Of a stretch of DNA of 64,000 nt, positions 1 to 13,387 are shown piece after piece; within the stretch, counting starts at the first letter, position 1; each line of letters begins with the position of its first letter. The notes under the pieces are model-generated. The model was not told the DNA's origin. It did no database searches and saw nothing but the letters and a program-made list of their open reading frames with translations. The translations under genes were made by a program, and so were the position numbers. The stretch spans positions 22,327,250 to 22,391,249 of the forward strand of contig CM026570.1 in the NCBI GenBank assembly GCA_015143295.1, given 5' to 3'. The DNA comes from Tetracentron sinense (Eukaryota > Streptophyta > Magnoliopsida > Trochodendrales > Trochodendraceae).

Positions 1-3000
1 GTAACTCATTAGTCCATTTTCCATTTGAATCTTCTAATCTCCTCTTTAATGCATTCAGTATATTCTTATTAGCTGCTTTGGCCAAATCATTTTCTTGAGG
101 ATAATAAGGTGATGAAAAAATATGTTTGATCTTAAGCTCGTTACAAAATTCCGCAATAATTCGCCCTGAGAACTGCTTCCCGTTGTCAGAGATAATGGAT
201 TGAGGTATGCCAAATCTACAGATTATATGCTCCTAAATAAACTTCTTCACTTCCTATTCTCTGATATAGTATTAAGCTCTTGAGCTGGCGCATGGATTAA
301 CCGAGCATATCGTTGATACTCGCTGCACTTCTTCACATACTTCTGAGCATCAGCGTGCATATAAGGCCAAAAATAACCTTGCTCCAAAGCTTGGTGGGCT
401 ATTGTTCTTCCTCTAGAATGTATGCCACAAATACCTTCATGAAGCTCGGCAAAAATCCCTTCGACATCCACAGGATGAACACACTTCAGCAAAGGTCCCC
501 CAAAAGATTTCTTAAATAACTCTCCTTGCACGAAGACATAACGTGGTGCCTTGAACTTGATACGCCTTGATTCCTTCGTATTGATAGGGAGAACTCCATC
601 TTTCAAATATGCTGTTAACCCTGACATTCAGCTCGGAACAGGATTAATAAAATATACCTCTTGTTGTGGTTGAAGTTCTATTGAGGGATATTCTTTGTAC
701 TCCATGAGAATAACTTTGGGTTCATCAGACTGCAACATGGAAGCAAGGTAAGCCAAAGCATCAGCATGCTTGTTGTCATCTCTTCGGATATACTTGATTT
801 CAACAATCATAAACGTTTCACACTGAGAATGAACAAGAGCAACATACTGTCTCATCCGATCATCCTTACATTCATAGATACCATTTACCTGATTCACCAC
901 AAGCTGTGAATCACAGAAAACTCTCAACTTAGTGATCTTCAAATCTTGTGTACTCTGTAACCCAAGCAGCAATGCCTCGTATTTAGCTTCATTGTTTGAG
1001 GCAGTAAAACCAAGACGTGACATCTTATAGACTTATATTCTCCGGACTAACGAGCATAGCACCAAGCCTCGAACCATTGGAATTAGAAGATCCATCCACA
1101 TATAATACCCAGTCATGCCACTCTGATGATTTATCTCCATCTTCTGTAGTGTTTCCGTTGTCCACCTCATCTGGGAGCTCATGGAGATCCGCCGCTACTT
1201 CTACCTTGGCCTCTTCTACAGGGAAATCAGAGAGAAAACTGGCCATAGCTTGCCCCTTCTCTGAAATTCTTGCTTGATACTGGATGTCGAATTCACTGAG
1301 AGCCACAGTCCATTTTGACATCCTTCCCGCCAACTCAGGTCGTCCCAACACAACTTTCAAGGGGTTAGTTGTGATGATAATGACAGTATGAGCATGAAAA
1401 TAAGGATGAAGCTTTTCAGTAGAAAAGACAAGAGCAAGACATACCTTCTCGAGCTTGCTGTAATTTAATTATGCCTTAAGAAAAGTTTTGCTGATAAAAT
1501 AAATAGGCTTCTTAATGCCATCACAACTCCTGACCAGGACAGAACCAATGGCTTGCTCTGACACAGAGAGATATAGATACAATACTTCACCAGGTTCAGG
1601 AATTGAGAGAATGAGAGCCGAACCCAAATAATCTTTCAAAGCTGCAAAAGCTTGAGAACACTCTGAAGTCCACCTGAATACAGAATCCTTCCTTAGTAGT
1701 TCGAAGAGGGGTTTACAACGATCAGATGACTTTGAGATAAACCGATTGAGCGCAGCAATACATCTAGTCAATTTCTGGATCTCCTTCTTCGTCTTTGGCT
1801 CCGACATGTCCAACAAAGCACGGATTTGAGCTGGATTAGCTTCAATATCTCGCTGGCTCACAAGATAACCCAAGAATTTGCCAGAGGTAACCCGAACATG
1901 CATTTCTCTGGGTTCAACTTCCAATTGAAAGCCCGAAGAATAGAGAAAGGCTCAGTGAGATCTGCCACGAGGGTACTCCATATTCGACTCTTCATTATGA
2001 TGTCATCAATGTACACTTCCACTGTTTTGCCGAGAACTGGACCAAACATTAAGTTCATTAGACGTTGATACGTGGCATCAACATTCTTCAGACCGAAAGG
2101 CATAACATGATAACAAAACAGGTCACGCTTTGTAATGAAGGTAGTCTTCTCTTGATCTTCCTCTGCCAGAATAATTTGATTATAGCCCGAATAACCATCC
2201 ATAAAAGATAACATTTCATGGCCAACAGTGGCATTGATTAACCTCTCGATTCTTGGCATAGGAAAAAAGTCTTTGGGACAAGCTTTATTGACACCGGTGA
2301 AGTCAATATAAACTCTCACTTTTCCACTCTTCTTAGGTACAACCACTACATTCGCTATCCAATCAGGATACTGCACTTCTCGAATGAACCCGTACTAGAT
2401 AAGCTTGTCTATCTCTTCGTTTACAACATCATGATAAGCTGGGGCAAGTCTCTGGGGTTTCTGCTTGACTGGAGGGACAGCAGGATCTACATTGAGATGA
2501 TGACAGATGATACCTGGGCTGATTCCTGCCATATCTTTGTGTGACCAGGCAAAGACATCGAGATTCTCCTTAAGAAAACCCAGCAACTCGACTTCTTCTG
2601 CTGTTAAACTTGTCTCGATCTGCAACACCTTTGGCTCTTCTTCCGTTCCCAAATTGATAGCTTTTGTGGGCTCAACGGAAGGTCTGCACAACGTCGCTTC
2701 CGAGCTCTCTTCTACAACGGACCCGATCTGTAATTGCTATTTAGGCACAATGGGTGAAGGGAAATCACACTTCTATGACGCCAACTAATCTCCTTGGGCC
2801 CGTTCTGTATAGGATATTTCAACACTTGATAGTAAGAAGAGGGAACAGCCTTCATCTCGTCCCAAAATTGCGTTATAAGGAGATGGGGCATCTAGAACGG
2901 AGAATCTTGTTTGTAAGACAACGGGCCCAGCCACAACGGGCAAGACGACATCTCCTGCTGGTTTCATCGAACTGTCATCAAACCCGAACAGTGGGGTCTG

Positions 3001-3165
3001 AGCAGAGATGAGAACAGATGGATCTAACTTCATCTGAGTGAAAGCATTAAGATACAAGATATTTGCCCCACTCCCAGAATCTACAAGCACCCTCTTGATG
3101 CCGAAATCCCCTATTCTCATCGTGAGAACAAGAGGATCATAATGGGGCCGGATTACCGTTGCCAT
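1..3165 (-). mobile_element. pol region of the Tat-type gypsy element (PR-RT-RH-aRH-INT)
   Basis: In element order (right to left): protease with LVDSGSGANILY; RT with FAWSHKDMAG, the ACPKD block, SGYNQI and YIDDI; a connection/RNase H segment with LDMSEPKTKKEIQKL; a second RNase H with [19 protein letters not shown] and HADALA; and the integrase zinc-binding region (GIHSRGRTIAHQALEQGYFWP). The integrase core enters from the left edge (NGKWTNE). Fossil copy. Confidence 0.8.
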
Positions 3166-3949
3166 ATCATGATCGGTGAAGGTAAGTGCCTGCTCAACGC
3201 ATCTTCCCGAAGTCTGTACCTGGCATACCTCAGCTTCATGAGACAGCTTCTTCGCCTTTGCTTTGAAGTCTCTCTACAAATCTACCGCTGGTACCCGCGC
3301 ACGATGGATGACATTGATAGTCCCCATGGGCGCTCCTCCTCGTCCTCCTCCATTGGTGCTTGGATTATTTGAAGGCTCCTTCGCACGAGGCTGAGATAAC
3401 GGTTCCCTGGTACGCATTGTATCCCAAGTACCCTTCCTGGACTAGCCTCTCCAAATATTTCCTCAAAATACGACATCGGTTTATAAGATGACCACGACAC
3501 TTGTGATAATGAGAGTACTCATGTGCCCGTGGTCCCAATGTGACATCTTGCACAGCTCTGGCAGGCCACTCGAAGTATGCCTGATCCTCCATTGACTTCA
3601 TGGTCGCTGGTCTGACCGTAAAATTGATGCTATCAGTTCGAACTGCAAAAGGGCGCCTCTCGTTCGCCTGATTGCCTCTCTTGCTGTTGCTGGGACTGTT
3701 CCTGGCGAGGCTGATAAGTTTACATCTCTTGCTGCTGATGATGATTCGGGTCTGGACGTCTCTTCGTCCTACTCTGCTGTTGTTGCTGGTTAGAACTTCC
3801 TTTATATGGGTGCCGAACTGGCTGATCCCCTGGGTCACGTACGCCACTTTCTCCTTCCTCTCTCTAGGTGGTGAGTCCTCAGATGATGAAGACTCGTACC
3901 TTCGTCTTTTCATCTTCCTCTTTGATGAAGACGACCGGCTTGCTCTCTT

Positions 3950-5170
3950 CATAACATCCACCCCCTCGCCTTTGGATTTGGTATAATTGAGACATCATCT
4001 TCATATCTCCCGAACTTGGTAGCACGAACCATCATCTCGTCCATCTTGATGGGATAATCGAGAGCAAGAGATTTATAGAGCTCGGAATGCTTGGGGATAG
4101 TGTTCTTGAAAGCAGTAATGCAGCTTCCATCATCGATTTTGTCAATGCTGTGGACTTCATCAGTGAAACCCGAAATAAAATCCCTCAAAGATTCTGCTGG
4201 CTTCATTCTTAGAGCGAAGAGAGAATCTACACTTGCTTTTTTCTTTTTATTGATAATAAATTGATCAATAAAAACTGACCTGAGCTCGAAGAAACTTTTG
4301 ATTGAGCCAGGGGGCAAATTGTGGAACCACCTTGATGCTGCTCCAGATAAACTGTTGGGGAAAGCTTTGCATAAAAGATTATCATCTGGATTGGGAAGAG
4401 CCATCGCGTGCTTGAAATTGAACAAATGCTCCTTTGGATCGGTTCTTCCCGTGTACATGGAGAAGATCGGAGTCATAAACCTGGAAGGTGTATATGATTG
4501 ATTGATTGCATCCGTGAAAGGAGAGTTCTCAACGTTGTCCTTTGCTGTCCGAGCAAAGTGGTTAGAAGTTCCTCCTTTCATGCCCTTGACATGAGCACTG
4601 ATCATGGCCTCCACTTCTTTGGAAGTCATCCAAGTCTTCTGAATATTGGGCTCATCTACAGCACCTCCTCTTAATTCCTCTCGAGTCCTTTCTTTCCATA
4701 AATCGACACGATTAGAGGGATTCCTCTGTTTAGCATGAACCTGAGTTTGACCTGTGCCATCATCAGAAGAAACAAGCACGAATTTAGTGTCACGATTCTC
4801 TTGCACCGGCGGGGAAACTGGTCGTGCTGCTGTTACTCCCAAGGGGGACGAGGAAAAATCAAGTTGATGCCTCGCCGAAGGTCTCTGAGTTGGCCCTTCA
4901 TCCACTTCCAACCTACTGTACTCGATAGCATCAAGCCTCTCCTGCAACATCTGCTGTTGCCTAGTGATCTGGTCCAAAACAGACTGCTGCCTTTGCAACA
5001 TCAACAAAATACGGTTCAAGGAAGAAGAATCATCAGAGGGAAGTACAACTCTCTCAGGCTGCCCAGATGATTGTCCAATCCCTGGAATAAAAGTTTGCAT
5101 GACAGTAGGTGCAAATGGGGTGGCTTGAGGGGTTTGATTCTTACGCACGGGCACAGGGGTTTGATCAGCC
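3950..5170 (-). mobile_element. gag region of the Tat-type gypsy element
   Basis: Contains the retrotransposon gag core typical of plant gypsy elements: YTGRTDPKEHL, then a Trp-bearing GAASRWFHNLPPGSI block and SVDSLFALRMK. A Gln-rich probable coiled coil (LMLQRQQSVLDQITRQQQ) precedes it. In family elements this protein forms the particle. Fossil copy. Confidence 0.8.
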
Positions 5171-5228
5171 ATGGTCACAAAGAGCAAAGAGAGGTTCGTT
5201 TATTATTTCCTACAGACGGCACCAATTT

Positions 5229-5968
5229 TGAAGGGGAAAATACCGGAAAGGACACACGTCAGTAACTGCTTCAAGTACTCTGGTTTACTGGCAGAAGGTA
5301 GGAGTTGAAGGGTATGATAGCATGAGTTGAGATTCCTTGGTCCTTATGCACTGAATTTCTCGGGGTATTTATAGGTTTAGCTCTGAATGCCCATGGATGA
5401 CCATAGATGTCCATGCCACGTGCTCTATACTCATTACCAAATATGTCAGACAAATCTGCCAACTAACGTGTCACACGTGGGCGCCTACTATTAGTTCAGT
5501 CGGTTTGTTTCTGATAGCACGCTGAAGTGACCAGCATTAAATGCCAAGACAGTGCTTTTCACGTACTTGTCAGACTAAAACGATCGCCTCCTGATCACTT
5601 TCTCCTGCGAGTCGGTCTCGTTGCTGACTCAAGCTCGGGTCCATTGTATATGCCTTAAAACGAGGTTTTGACATGGTTATCCGGAAGACAACGGGTTCGT
5701 TGTGTGTAGGACAACAGAAATGTTGTCAAGAGTACAACGGATACGTTGTGTATAAGATAACGAAAACGTTGTCAAGAGTACATTGGAAACGTTGTTCACA
5801 AGACTATGAGTACGTTGCGAAGTATACAACGGAAACGTTGTGTATCAGCCAACGGGCCATTCCTCTATTTTAATCACATGATCCACTTGTCACTCTTTCG
5901 TAAACATAACAACAAAAGCTAGCTCGTCCTCCAATACTTGATCAATTTTACGAATTTTATCCCTTACA
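5229..5968 (-). repeat. 5' LTR of the Tat-type gypsy element
   Basis: On the minus strand it runs from TGTAAGGGATAAAATTCG to CCCTTCA, a TG...CA structure of about 740 bp, directly followed by the TTGGTGCCGTCTG primer site. The partner LTR is off the window, so the ends are inferred from the TG/CA dinucleotides and the primer site alone. Confidence 0.65.
5688..5841. repeat. Seven 23-bp units, each with a 16-bp palindrome
   Basis: Sixteen-base near-palindromes (consensus ACAACGGAAACGTTGT) begin at 5688, 5711, 5734, 5757, 5780, 5803 and 5826, an exact 23-bp period. The palindromes are better conserved than the 7-bp spacers (GTAGG, CAAGAGT, GTATAAG types). They sit in what would be U3 of the gypsy LTR, so an enhancer or protein-binding array is a natural inference. 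Confidence 0.85.
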
Positions 5969-7034
5969 CTTGCCTCGAAGGGTTTGGGACACCCTCCGTT
6001 ACTTGCATGTAGTCCCTGTTTTTTGCTTCTTGTAGTGGGCTACTTTCCTGCTTATGGCACTTTGCTACCTGTAGTTTCTTTCCTTTCGGTTCATATCCTT
6101 TGTGAACCTTAGCTCCTAGGGTATTTGTTCGATGCCTTTATTTTTATATATCTTATTGCTTTTACCATTCGAAAAAAAAAGAAAAAAGATGTCCTTCTTC
6201 CTCCTGTTGATGTTCTTTGATTGATTTGAGCTTGGACAGAAAGGCATTGGAGGTTCAGATTTAGCGTTTCAAAGATGTTAGCAGCAAAATATAACATTTG
6301 CAAGGGAAATATCTTTCTGAAGACATTATGCAAGAACCTTATGGGAGACATATTTTTGACAAAATTATTATTTGGTAAAAACTACAATGATCTGCATGAA
6401 CTCCTCGATTTCAGTTTAAAACTCTATGTAAATTAGACGACTTGCATTCTCTTTGTATGAAATTTCTTTGTTTGCAACTGATCGAAAAATATATTTTCTT
6501 AGCTAAATAAGAAAAGGTTGAATATAATTAATGTAGGTTAGAACACTAATTAATGCAGTTACTTTAGCTGTCTCCTTGTTTTAGGCTTTTAGGATGGATT
6601 AGAATTATTTGCACACATCCTTTGTGAGTGCACACCCCAGTTTTCCTTGGACATCCATTTCTCCATCAGGTAAGCATCTCTCTCGCACTTTTTGTACACA
6701 TCCTATCTTATTCTTAAACATGTCATCTCTTTTTGTTCACCATTAAAACTAGTTTTGTTTCCTGAGAATGAAAATTCAGTATTCTGAATATTGTAGTATG
6801 AGATTAAATTCCATTACAAATATTTGGAATTTGAAGTTACATAGTTAGCAACACAAGTGTAAGCACACTTTATGGTTAATCAATTACCATTAAATGTTTA
6901 ACAAGATATTATTAGTGTTAAATTCAAATGTTGATATTCAGCTGAGATAATTGTGGGTGACCATTATGTTAAGCCTCAATAACTTACTGGGTTGGATTTC
7001 TGAATTTGGTATTTTTTGATTTATGCAAATGCAG

Positions 7035-7128
7035 TGTAGATTTTCCACCAAAATATCAAGATTGGGGAGTTACGGATCCTCTGGATCTTTTCCAGGCTCC
7101 AATTCTAAAGGCAGAATCAAATCCCAAG
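7035..7128 (+). CDS. TOP3B: TOP3B exon (N-terminal TOPRIM region)
   Basis: The exon follows a TGCAG acceptor and ends before GTGTGT. Its first base completes a codon begun in an exon outside the window; the remaining 31 codons start VDFPPKYQDW and end LKAESNPK, matching plant TOP3B just upstream of the RHL-EARGC segment. The reading frame is open throughout. In the folded enzyme this stretch sits inside the TOPRIM domain, between the N-terminal metal-binding Glu and the DCD motif. The next exon begins with Ala-His-Ile-Cys-Arg in phase 0, exactly the continuation expected for the family, although it lies 27 kb away. Confidence 0.88.
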
Positions 7129-7783
7129 GTGTGTATTTGTTCCTGATTGGCATTGATTCCAAGCTGGCAAGCTCACAATATGCTGTTTTTTTAGTTACAC
7201 TAGTTGAAATCTATCATGAGAAAGTTGCTGTTGCTATTCTTCTATGTGTCCATACATTGCTCTGTTGGTATCAACTGATTCCTGTTACTGCGGGATTGTG
7301 TTGCAATAATTTTGATTGAATAAAGGATATATATATGTCATTTAACGTTTGTTTTGAGGTTATAGTTAACAAGATTTTAGCATACCTCATCATTTATAGT
7401 GGTATTTTTATTTGCTTGCTTTTTGATGCCACATAGTCTTCTATTATTCTTTAGGACTTTTGGTTAAAATGGTAAATTATATTTTTATTCATTCAGCTTG
7501 GTGCCAAACGATTTCCATTGATAGGTTCTCTCTAAAATCACCAATACTATGTTATCAATTGTCTCCTTCAATAATCATGTTGCTTTCGCCCTCCTTTATC
7601 CTACTCTATTAATGTTTTTGAGTGATTTGATTTGTATCTTGCAACATTTAATTTCTTTTTTGCAGCACCCATAGTTGAATTTTCTGCTGATCATATCTCT
7701 ATCCATTCCAATACTTACACTTTTGGTTATAAAAATATGTATCCCTGTGGAGTTTGGATCCAACTTGCAACATTCTGGTTTAT

Positions 7784-8292
7784 TGATGCAGGAGCATCCA
7801 AGAGGTCTACCAAGGCCAAGTGGGCCTACTAATTAGTTTGGGTTGGGCCGGTAGCTAGCCTGAAGTTCAGCTCTTATCTTTATTTTGGTGTTTTCCTTTG
7901 TTTTCTTATGTTTTATTATAATTTATAGACTGCTGTTATGATCCTGGTCTTTTTAGTAATCATATGATTAGCATGTGACTTTGTTTTGAGGGCTGAGATT
8001 AGAAGTTTAAAGGGCTATTCAAGGGCTAGGATCTTAGGGTTGCTATAGCCTTAGTATAAATACTCTCTATGAGTCTTTGTAATCACTTTTGTTGGGCAAC
8101 AAGACAGAATTTCAGATTCAAGAGACATTCCTAGGCTTCTAAGCCCTAGAATTCACAACTATTTGTGTTCCAACTTCTATTCTACTACAAATTTTAGCTG
8201 TTTTCTGGTATTATAGTGTTTGAACTTCCTCTTTGGTGTAGATTCCACCTATTGCAGGCACTAGAGAGCAGGTTTCTCACCCCTTGGCTGCA
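7784..8292 (+). repeat. Chromovirus 5' LTR
   Basis: Nearly identical to 13388-13905. It includes a TATAAATACTCTC box near 8054-8066 that should drive the element's transcript. It is followed by the tRNA-iMet primer site. Confidence 0.88.
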
Positions 8293-9021
8293 TCAAATTG
8301 GTATCAGCCTAAACCCTAGATCTAAACCATGGTTGGACGGGGTAGAGGTCGTGGTGGAAGAGGAAATCACGCCCAACAAACAGAAATGGCTGAGATGCGG
8401 CGCATGATTGAAGTTTTGTTGCGAGCTATGCAAGTGCTTCAGCGATGGGAACGTGTTGAAGCCCGTATGGAGATTCCGGAAGGCAACCACGAACCTTTAG
8501 ACATACCGGAAGGTAGTCAAGAGGAAGAAGATTTTGAAGAGGAGGAAAACCCTTTTCATGATCGTGGACATAGTAATAATGTGGACCGAGGTGGACTGGA
8601 AGAGAGGTTGGTACGTGCACTAGACTTGAATAGCGGAGCAATTAAAATTGAAGTTGCAGATTTTTTTGGGAAGATGCACGTTGAAGATTATTTGGATTGG
8701 GAAGCGAGTTTGGAGAACTGTTTCGAATGGAAACCTATGGCAGAATAGAGAAAGGTGTTGTTTGTAAAGCTTAAGTTGAAGAGCACTACACTTCAATGGT
8801 GGAAGAGAGTTGAGGAGGAACGTCCCCGACAAGGTAAGCATAAAATCAGCACGTGCGAACGCATGAAGGCGAAGATGCGCAAACAATTTTTATCGGCTGA
8901 TTATGCAATGGAGTTGTATGAGAAGTTCCATACTTTGAAGCAAAAGGGGATGTCCATGGAAGAATACACCTCTGAGTTCAAAAATCTCTCTATTTGGGTT
9001 GGATTAAATGAGAGTAATGAA

Positions 9022-9311
9022 CATAGTGACAAAGTCGGGGTTCGGGAATAATTCCGCAGGGATCAAGTTCGGAAAATTCGGGAAAAAAATAAAAAGTAAA
9101 TGAATAATTATAAAAATATACGGAATAATTTGATTAAAATATATTTAAAAAAAGTAATTTTTTTGAATAATTCGGGAAAAACGCGAATAAACGCAAAAGA
9201 ACGCGAATAATTCGGAAAAACCCCGTTTTTTTAAAAAGTCGCGATTTAAATGCAGAATCATTCGGCAACTCCAAAATTCTCGAATTTAAAATGGTGTTTT
9301 TTGTTACAATG
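9022..9311. mobile_element. hAT-like MITE, 'TTCGGGAATAA' family, 290 bp
   Basis: A non-coding insert with imperfect terminal inverted repeats CATAGTGACAAA / CATTGTAACAAA, flanked by a perfect 8-bp duplication GTAATGAA (9014-9021 and 9312-9319). The interior is dominated by variations on GAATAATTCGGG. It sits in gag of the chromovirus, and the flanking gag sequence runs on either side of a single target copy, so both borders are exact. A second, reversed family member ends at 60091. No coding capacity; a hAT transposase in trans is inferred from the 8-bp duplication. Confidence 0.87.
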
Positions 9312-12300
9312 GTAATGAACAGATGACATCTCGTTATCTTGCGGGCTTGAATCAATCCATTAGAGACGAAATGAGAGTGGTTCGTTTGTTCAACCTAGAA
9401 GATGCTCGACAATATGCCTTAATGGTAGAAAGGAGGGTGTGGCATTATGGTTCAAGAAGACCCATGTCTAGGCAGATTGACGGTGTCACACCGAAGAATA
9501 CAGGTGCTGTTCGGAGTGATTAGAATGGTCAAATAGGCCAAAGAAGTGACCTAAGGGCTGCCACAACTGGCTGGACAGGTGGCAGAAACAATCCTGTTAC
9601 TGATAGGAGTGAAAAGGGGAAGGAAATAGCAAGATTCGGGTCACAAAACAGAGCTGGTGCGAGTTCTTCTAAGATGGGTAGGGGGTCACAATTTCGATGT
9701 TTAACTTGTGGAGAAAAAGGGCACACTTCTTACGCATGTGCACAACGAAGGGTGAACCTAGCAGAGATTGAAGATGAAGAATAGGAAATGTTGGAGCCAA
9801 CATATGATGAATTCGACAATGAAAAGGAAGATGTTGATATTTTTCCAGTGCAAGGGGAGTCTTTGGTAGTGCGGCGAGTAATGACAATACCCAAAGCTGA
9901 GGAAGAAGATTTGAGGCGACATAATATTTTCCGCACGCGAATCTTTTGTGGTAACAAGGTGTGCAATGTCATTCTCGATGGGGGAAGTAGCGAGAACATC
10001 GTTTCAAAAGAGGCCATAGAAAAGCTAAAGTTGCCAATTGAGAAGCATCCTAAGCCTTACAAGGTTGCATGGTTTGAGAAGGGAAATGAGGTACCTGTCA
10101 CTTCACGTTGTTTGGTTAAATTCACTATGAGTGATAGTATTGATGATGAGGCTTGGTGCGATATTGTGCTTATGGACGCATGTCATATTTTGTTGGGAAG
10201 ACTGTGGTTGTTTGACAAAGACATGGTCCATTACACTAGAGCCAATACATACTCGTTTCGTAGAGGTGGGAAGAAATTAACTTTATAGCCTCTTAGGGCA
10301 GAAGTCACTAATACCCCTAAGGCTAGCAAGGTTAATGGCTTTTTGACTGCCCAACGGTTTGAAGTTGAGAGTAGAAAATTTGGAGTTATTTATGCACTGG
10401 TTGGTAGGAGTGTGAAAGATGGCCCGTCTATGGAGTTTGTTGATTACCCACCTGAAATTCAGCAATTGTTAAGTGAGTTTGAGGGGCTGGTTTGCGATGA
10501 ATTGCCATGGGGTTTACCGCCAATAAGGAGTCTTCAACATGCTATTGATCTTGTACCTGGTGCAACTTTGCCAAATCTGCCAGCTTATAGAATGCCGCCC
10601 GCACATCGAGTTGAAATGCTGAGACAGGTGGAAGACTTGATTGCTAAGGGTTTGGTGCGTGAGAGCAAGAGTCCATGTGCTGTTCCAGCATGCTCACACC
10701 TAAATAGGATGGGTCATGGAGGATGTGTGTGGGTAGCCGCGCCATCAACAAAATTACGGTTAAGTACTGGTTCCCGATCCCTCGCCTAGATGATATGCTT
10801 GATATGTTAGTTGGATCCAAAGTGTTCTCCAAAATAGACTTGAGAAGCGGGTATTATCTGATTAGGATGAGGAGTGGTGATGAATGGAAGATTGCCTTCA
10901 AAACACTGGATGAACTTTACGAGTGGTTAGTGATGCTATTTGGACTCTCTAATGCTCTTAGCACTTTCATGAGAGTCATGACAGAGGTACTCAAATCTTT
11001 CTTGGGTTTATTTTTAGTTGTCTATTTTGATGATAAATTGATATTTAGTCGGACTAGAGAAGATCATTTGATTCATTTGCACCTAGTCATGGAGGTTCTT
11101 TGCATGGGGAAGCTTTATGTAGACAGGAAGAAGTGCTCTTTTTGTGCGACAAGGTTATGTTTCTTGGCTATATAGTTGCGGCAGATGGTTTACAACGGAC
11201 CCTGGGAAATTCAAGCTATTAAGGAATGACCAATACCACAATCTATTGGGGATGTTCGCAATTTACATGGGTTAGCTTCTTTTTAGAGGAGGTTTATATG
11301 AAATTTCAGCTCCATTATGTCTCCTATTACAGAATGTTTGAAGGGAGTTACATTTGAGTAGTCAAAATCACTTATGGCCTTCGAAAAGATCAAAGTGTTA
11401 ATGATGGAAGCACCAGTTCTTGCCCTACTAGATTTTGAGAAACTTTTTACAGTGGAGTGTGATGCATCACATGTAAGAATAAGGGCTGTTCTTAGTCAAG
11501 AGGGAAGACCTGTGGCATTTTTCAGTAAGAAGCTAACCGATGCTAAACGTCGTTATTTAACTTATGACTTGGAATTCTATGCCTTGGTGAGAGCAGTTCA
11601 TAATTGGGAGCATTACTTTGCATATCGGGATTTTGTGGTTAACTCGGATCATCAGGCATTAAAGTACTTGAATTCTCAAAAGAAGCTTAATCCATGCCAT
11701 GCCAAGTGGAGCTCTTACCTTCAGGAGTTTACTTTTTCACTGAGATACAAGACTGGTGAGTCCAATATAGTTGCAGATGCATTGAGTAGGTGTTCTCTAC
11801 TGTTGACAGTGATGACTACCCAGGTGATGGGGTTTGAAGAGTTGAAAAATTAGTATGACAATGATCCCTATTGAGTAGGCGTTCTCTACTGTTGACAGTG
11901 ATGACTACCCAGGTGATGGGGTTTGAAGAGTTGAAAAATCAGTATGACAATAATCCCTATTTAAGCCGCATTACAAGCGAATTTCATGGATCGTGGGACA
12001 AAGCTAGTTGCCATACGTGATGCATGATGGTTAATTTCTTAGGGGTAATCAATTGTGCATTCTAGAGGGATCCGTACGTGAGCAAATAACTTCATGGTAA
12101 TGGACTAGGGGGATATTTGGGTAGGGATAAAACACTAGTGATGGTGGCTAATCGCTATTATTGGCTGAAAATGCATACAGATGTGGGCAGATTGGTGAAG
12201 ATGTGCCACAAATGCCAATTTGGTAAAGGAAGTTCACAAAACACCGGCTTATACACCCTATTACCGATTCCAGAAGCTCTTTGGGTTCATGTGAGCATGG

Positions 12301-13387
12301 ATTTTGTGTTGGGTCTTCCAAAGACATCAAAGGACATGAATCTATTTTTGTTGTGGTGGACCGTTTTTCCAAAATGGCGCATTTCCTCCCATGTTCTAAG
12401 ACAACAGATGCTACACATATTGCTGATTTATTCTTTTGGGAAGTGGTAAGGTTACATGGTGTACCAACTTCCATTGTTTCCGATAGAGATGTTAAGTTCA
12501 CAGGGCATTTTTGGAGGACTTTGTGGCGAAAACTCGATACTCAATTGAAATATTCCAGCACAAGCCACCTGCAAATAGATGGTCAAACCGAAGTCGTCAA
12601 TCGGAGCTTGAGTAACATGTTGAGATGCATTGTTGGGAACCATGTGAAGACTTGGGATTCTTTTGTACCGCAAGCTGAATTTGCTTATAATAATTCAGTG
12701 AATAGAACCACGAAGAAAACACCATTTGAAGCGGCTTATGGACTACAGCATCAACATGTTCTTGATTTAGTACCACTACCATATGAGGCTCGAGTGATTG
12801 GAGATGGGAGGCTTTTGCAGAGCATATCCGACGGGTTCACGAAGAAGTGAATGCAACACTTAAAGCCAATAATGATTTCTATGCCATTACTGCGGACCAA
12901 CATTGGCGAGCTAAGGATTTTGAGGAGGGAGACCAAGTTTTAGTGCATTTGAGGCGAGACAGATTCCTAAAAGGCACCTATCACAAGCTTAAGTCAAGGA
13001 AGTTCGGGCCATGCAAAGTGCTAAAGAAAATTAGCTCAAATGCTTACTTGATATAGCTGCCACCAGATTTGCAAATTAGTCCAGTCTTTAATGTCTCTGA
13101 TATATATTCATTTGACGGTTTGATGGAGAAGAAGCTGCTACTGAAATTAGTGTGGATCATGTTCCCCAAAGGCCACCCGATGTGATAGAAGATGTATTGG
13201 ACATCAAAGGTATGAAGTCAAGGAGGGGCAACCAGTATAAGAGAATCTTAGTGAAGTGGTTGGGCAAACCAGCTAGTGAAAGTCCTTGGATTTCCAAGGA
13301 GAAGCTAAAGAGGATTGATCCAGAGATACATGCTGAATTCATAAAGACTTTCTCGTCAGAGCCGAGTTCTTCCCAACTTGGGGAGAT

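Larger units (their letters stand above)
1..5968 (-). mobile_element. Ty3/gypsy element, Tat group, partial (continues left)
   Basis: Minus-strand LTR retrotransposon fossil whose 5' LTR lies on the right. In element order it shows: LTR (5229-5968), primer-binding site (about 5213-5226, TTGGTGCCGTCTG), gag (about 3950-5170), aspartic protease with DSGSGA (about 2790-3165), reverse transcriptase with YIDDI (about 1860-2690), a first RNase H (about 1470-1700), a second archaeal-type RNase H with YVDGSS (about 630-1150), and the H2C2 zinc region and start of the integrase core (1-620). The double RNase H and the ACPKD RT signature place it in the Tat clade. The 3' end is outside the window. It is clearly broken, with at least about half a dozen breaks in its coding capacity. 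Age cannot be set from LTR divergence because only one LTR is in view. Confidence 0.85.
1..7034 (+). other. TOP3B intron, left part
   Basis: This is the intron before the first exon in the window; its donor is outside. Positions 1-5968 are a minus-strand gypsy element. Positions 5969-7034 hold ordinary AT-rich intronic sequence with a short A-run near 6170-6186 and the acceptor (TGCAG) at 7030-7034. I see no exon or recognisable element in 5969-7034. Confidence 0.7.

Noticed and set aside
6615-6680. Possible upstream TOP3B exon (an open stretch with GHPFLH before a GTAAGC donor)
   Set aside because: The family sequence here should be TSVIGHVFS; the match is only a few residues, there is no good acceptor, and the phase does not supply the needed two-base codon start.
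7632-7832. Open frame after TTTTGCAG, resembling the next exon
   Set aside because: The exon ending at 7128 continues exactly in phase into 34148 (AHICRH). This frame has no similarity to topoisomerase and runs into the chromovirus LTR.
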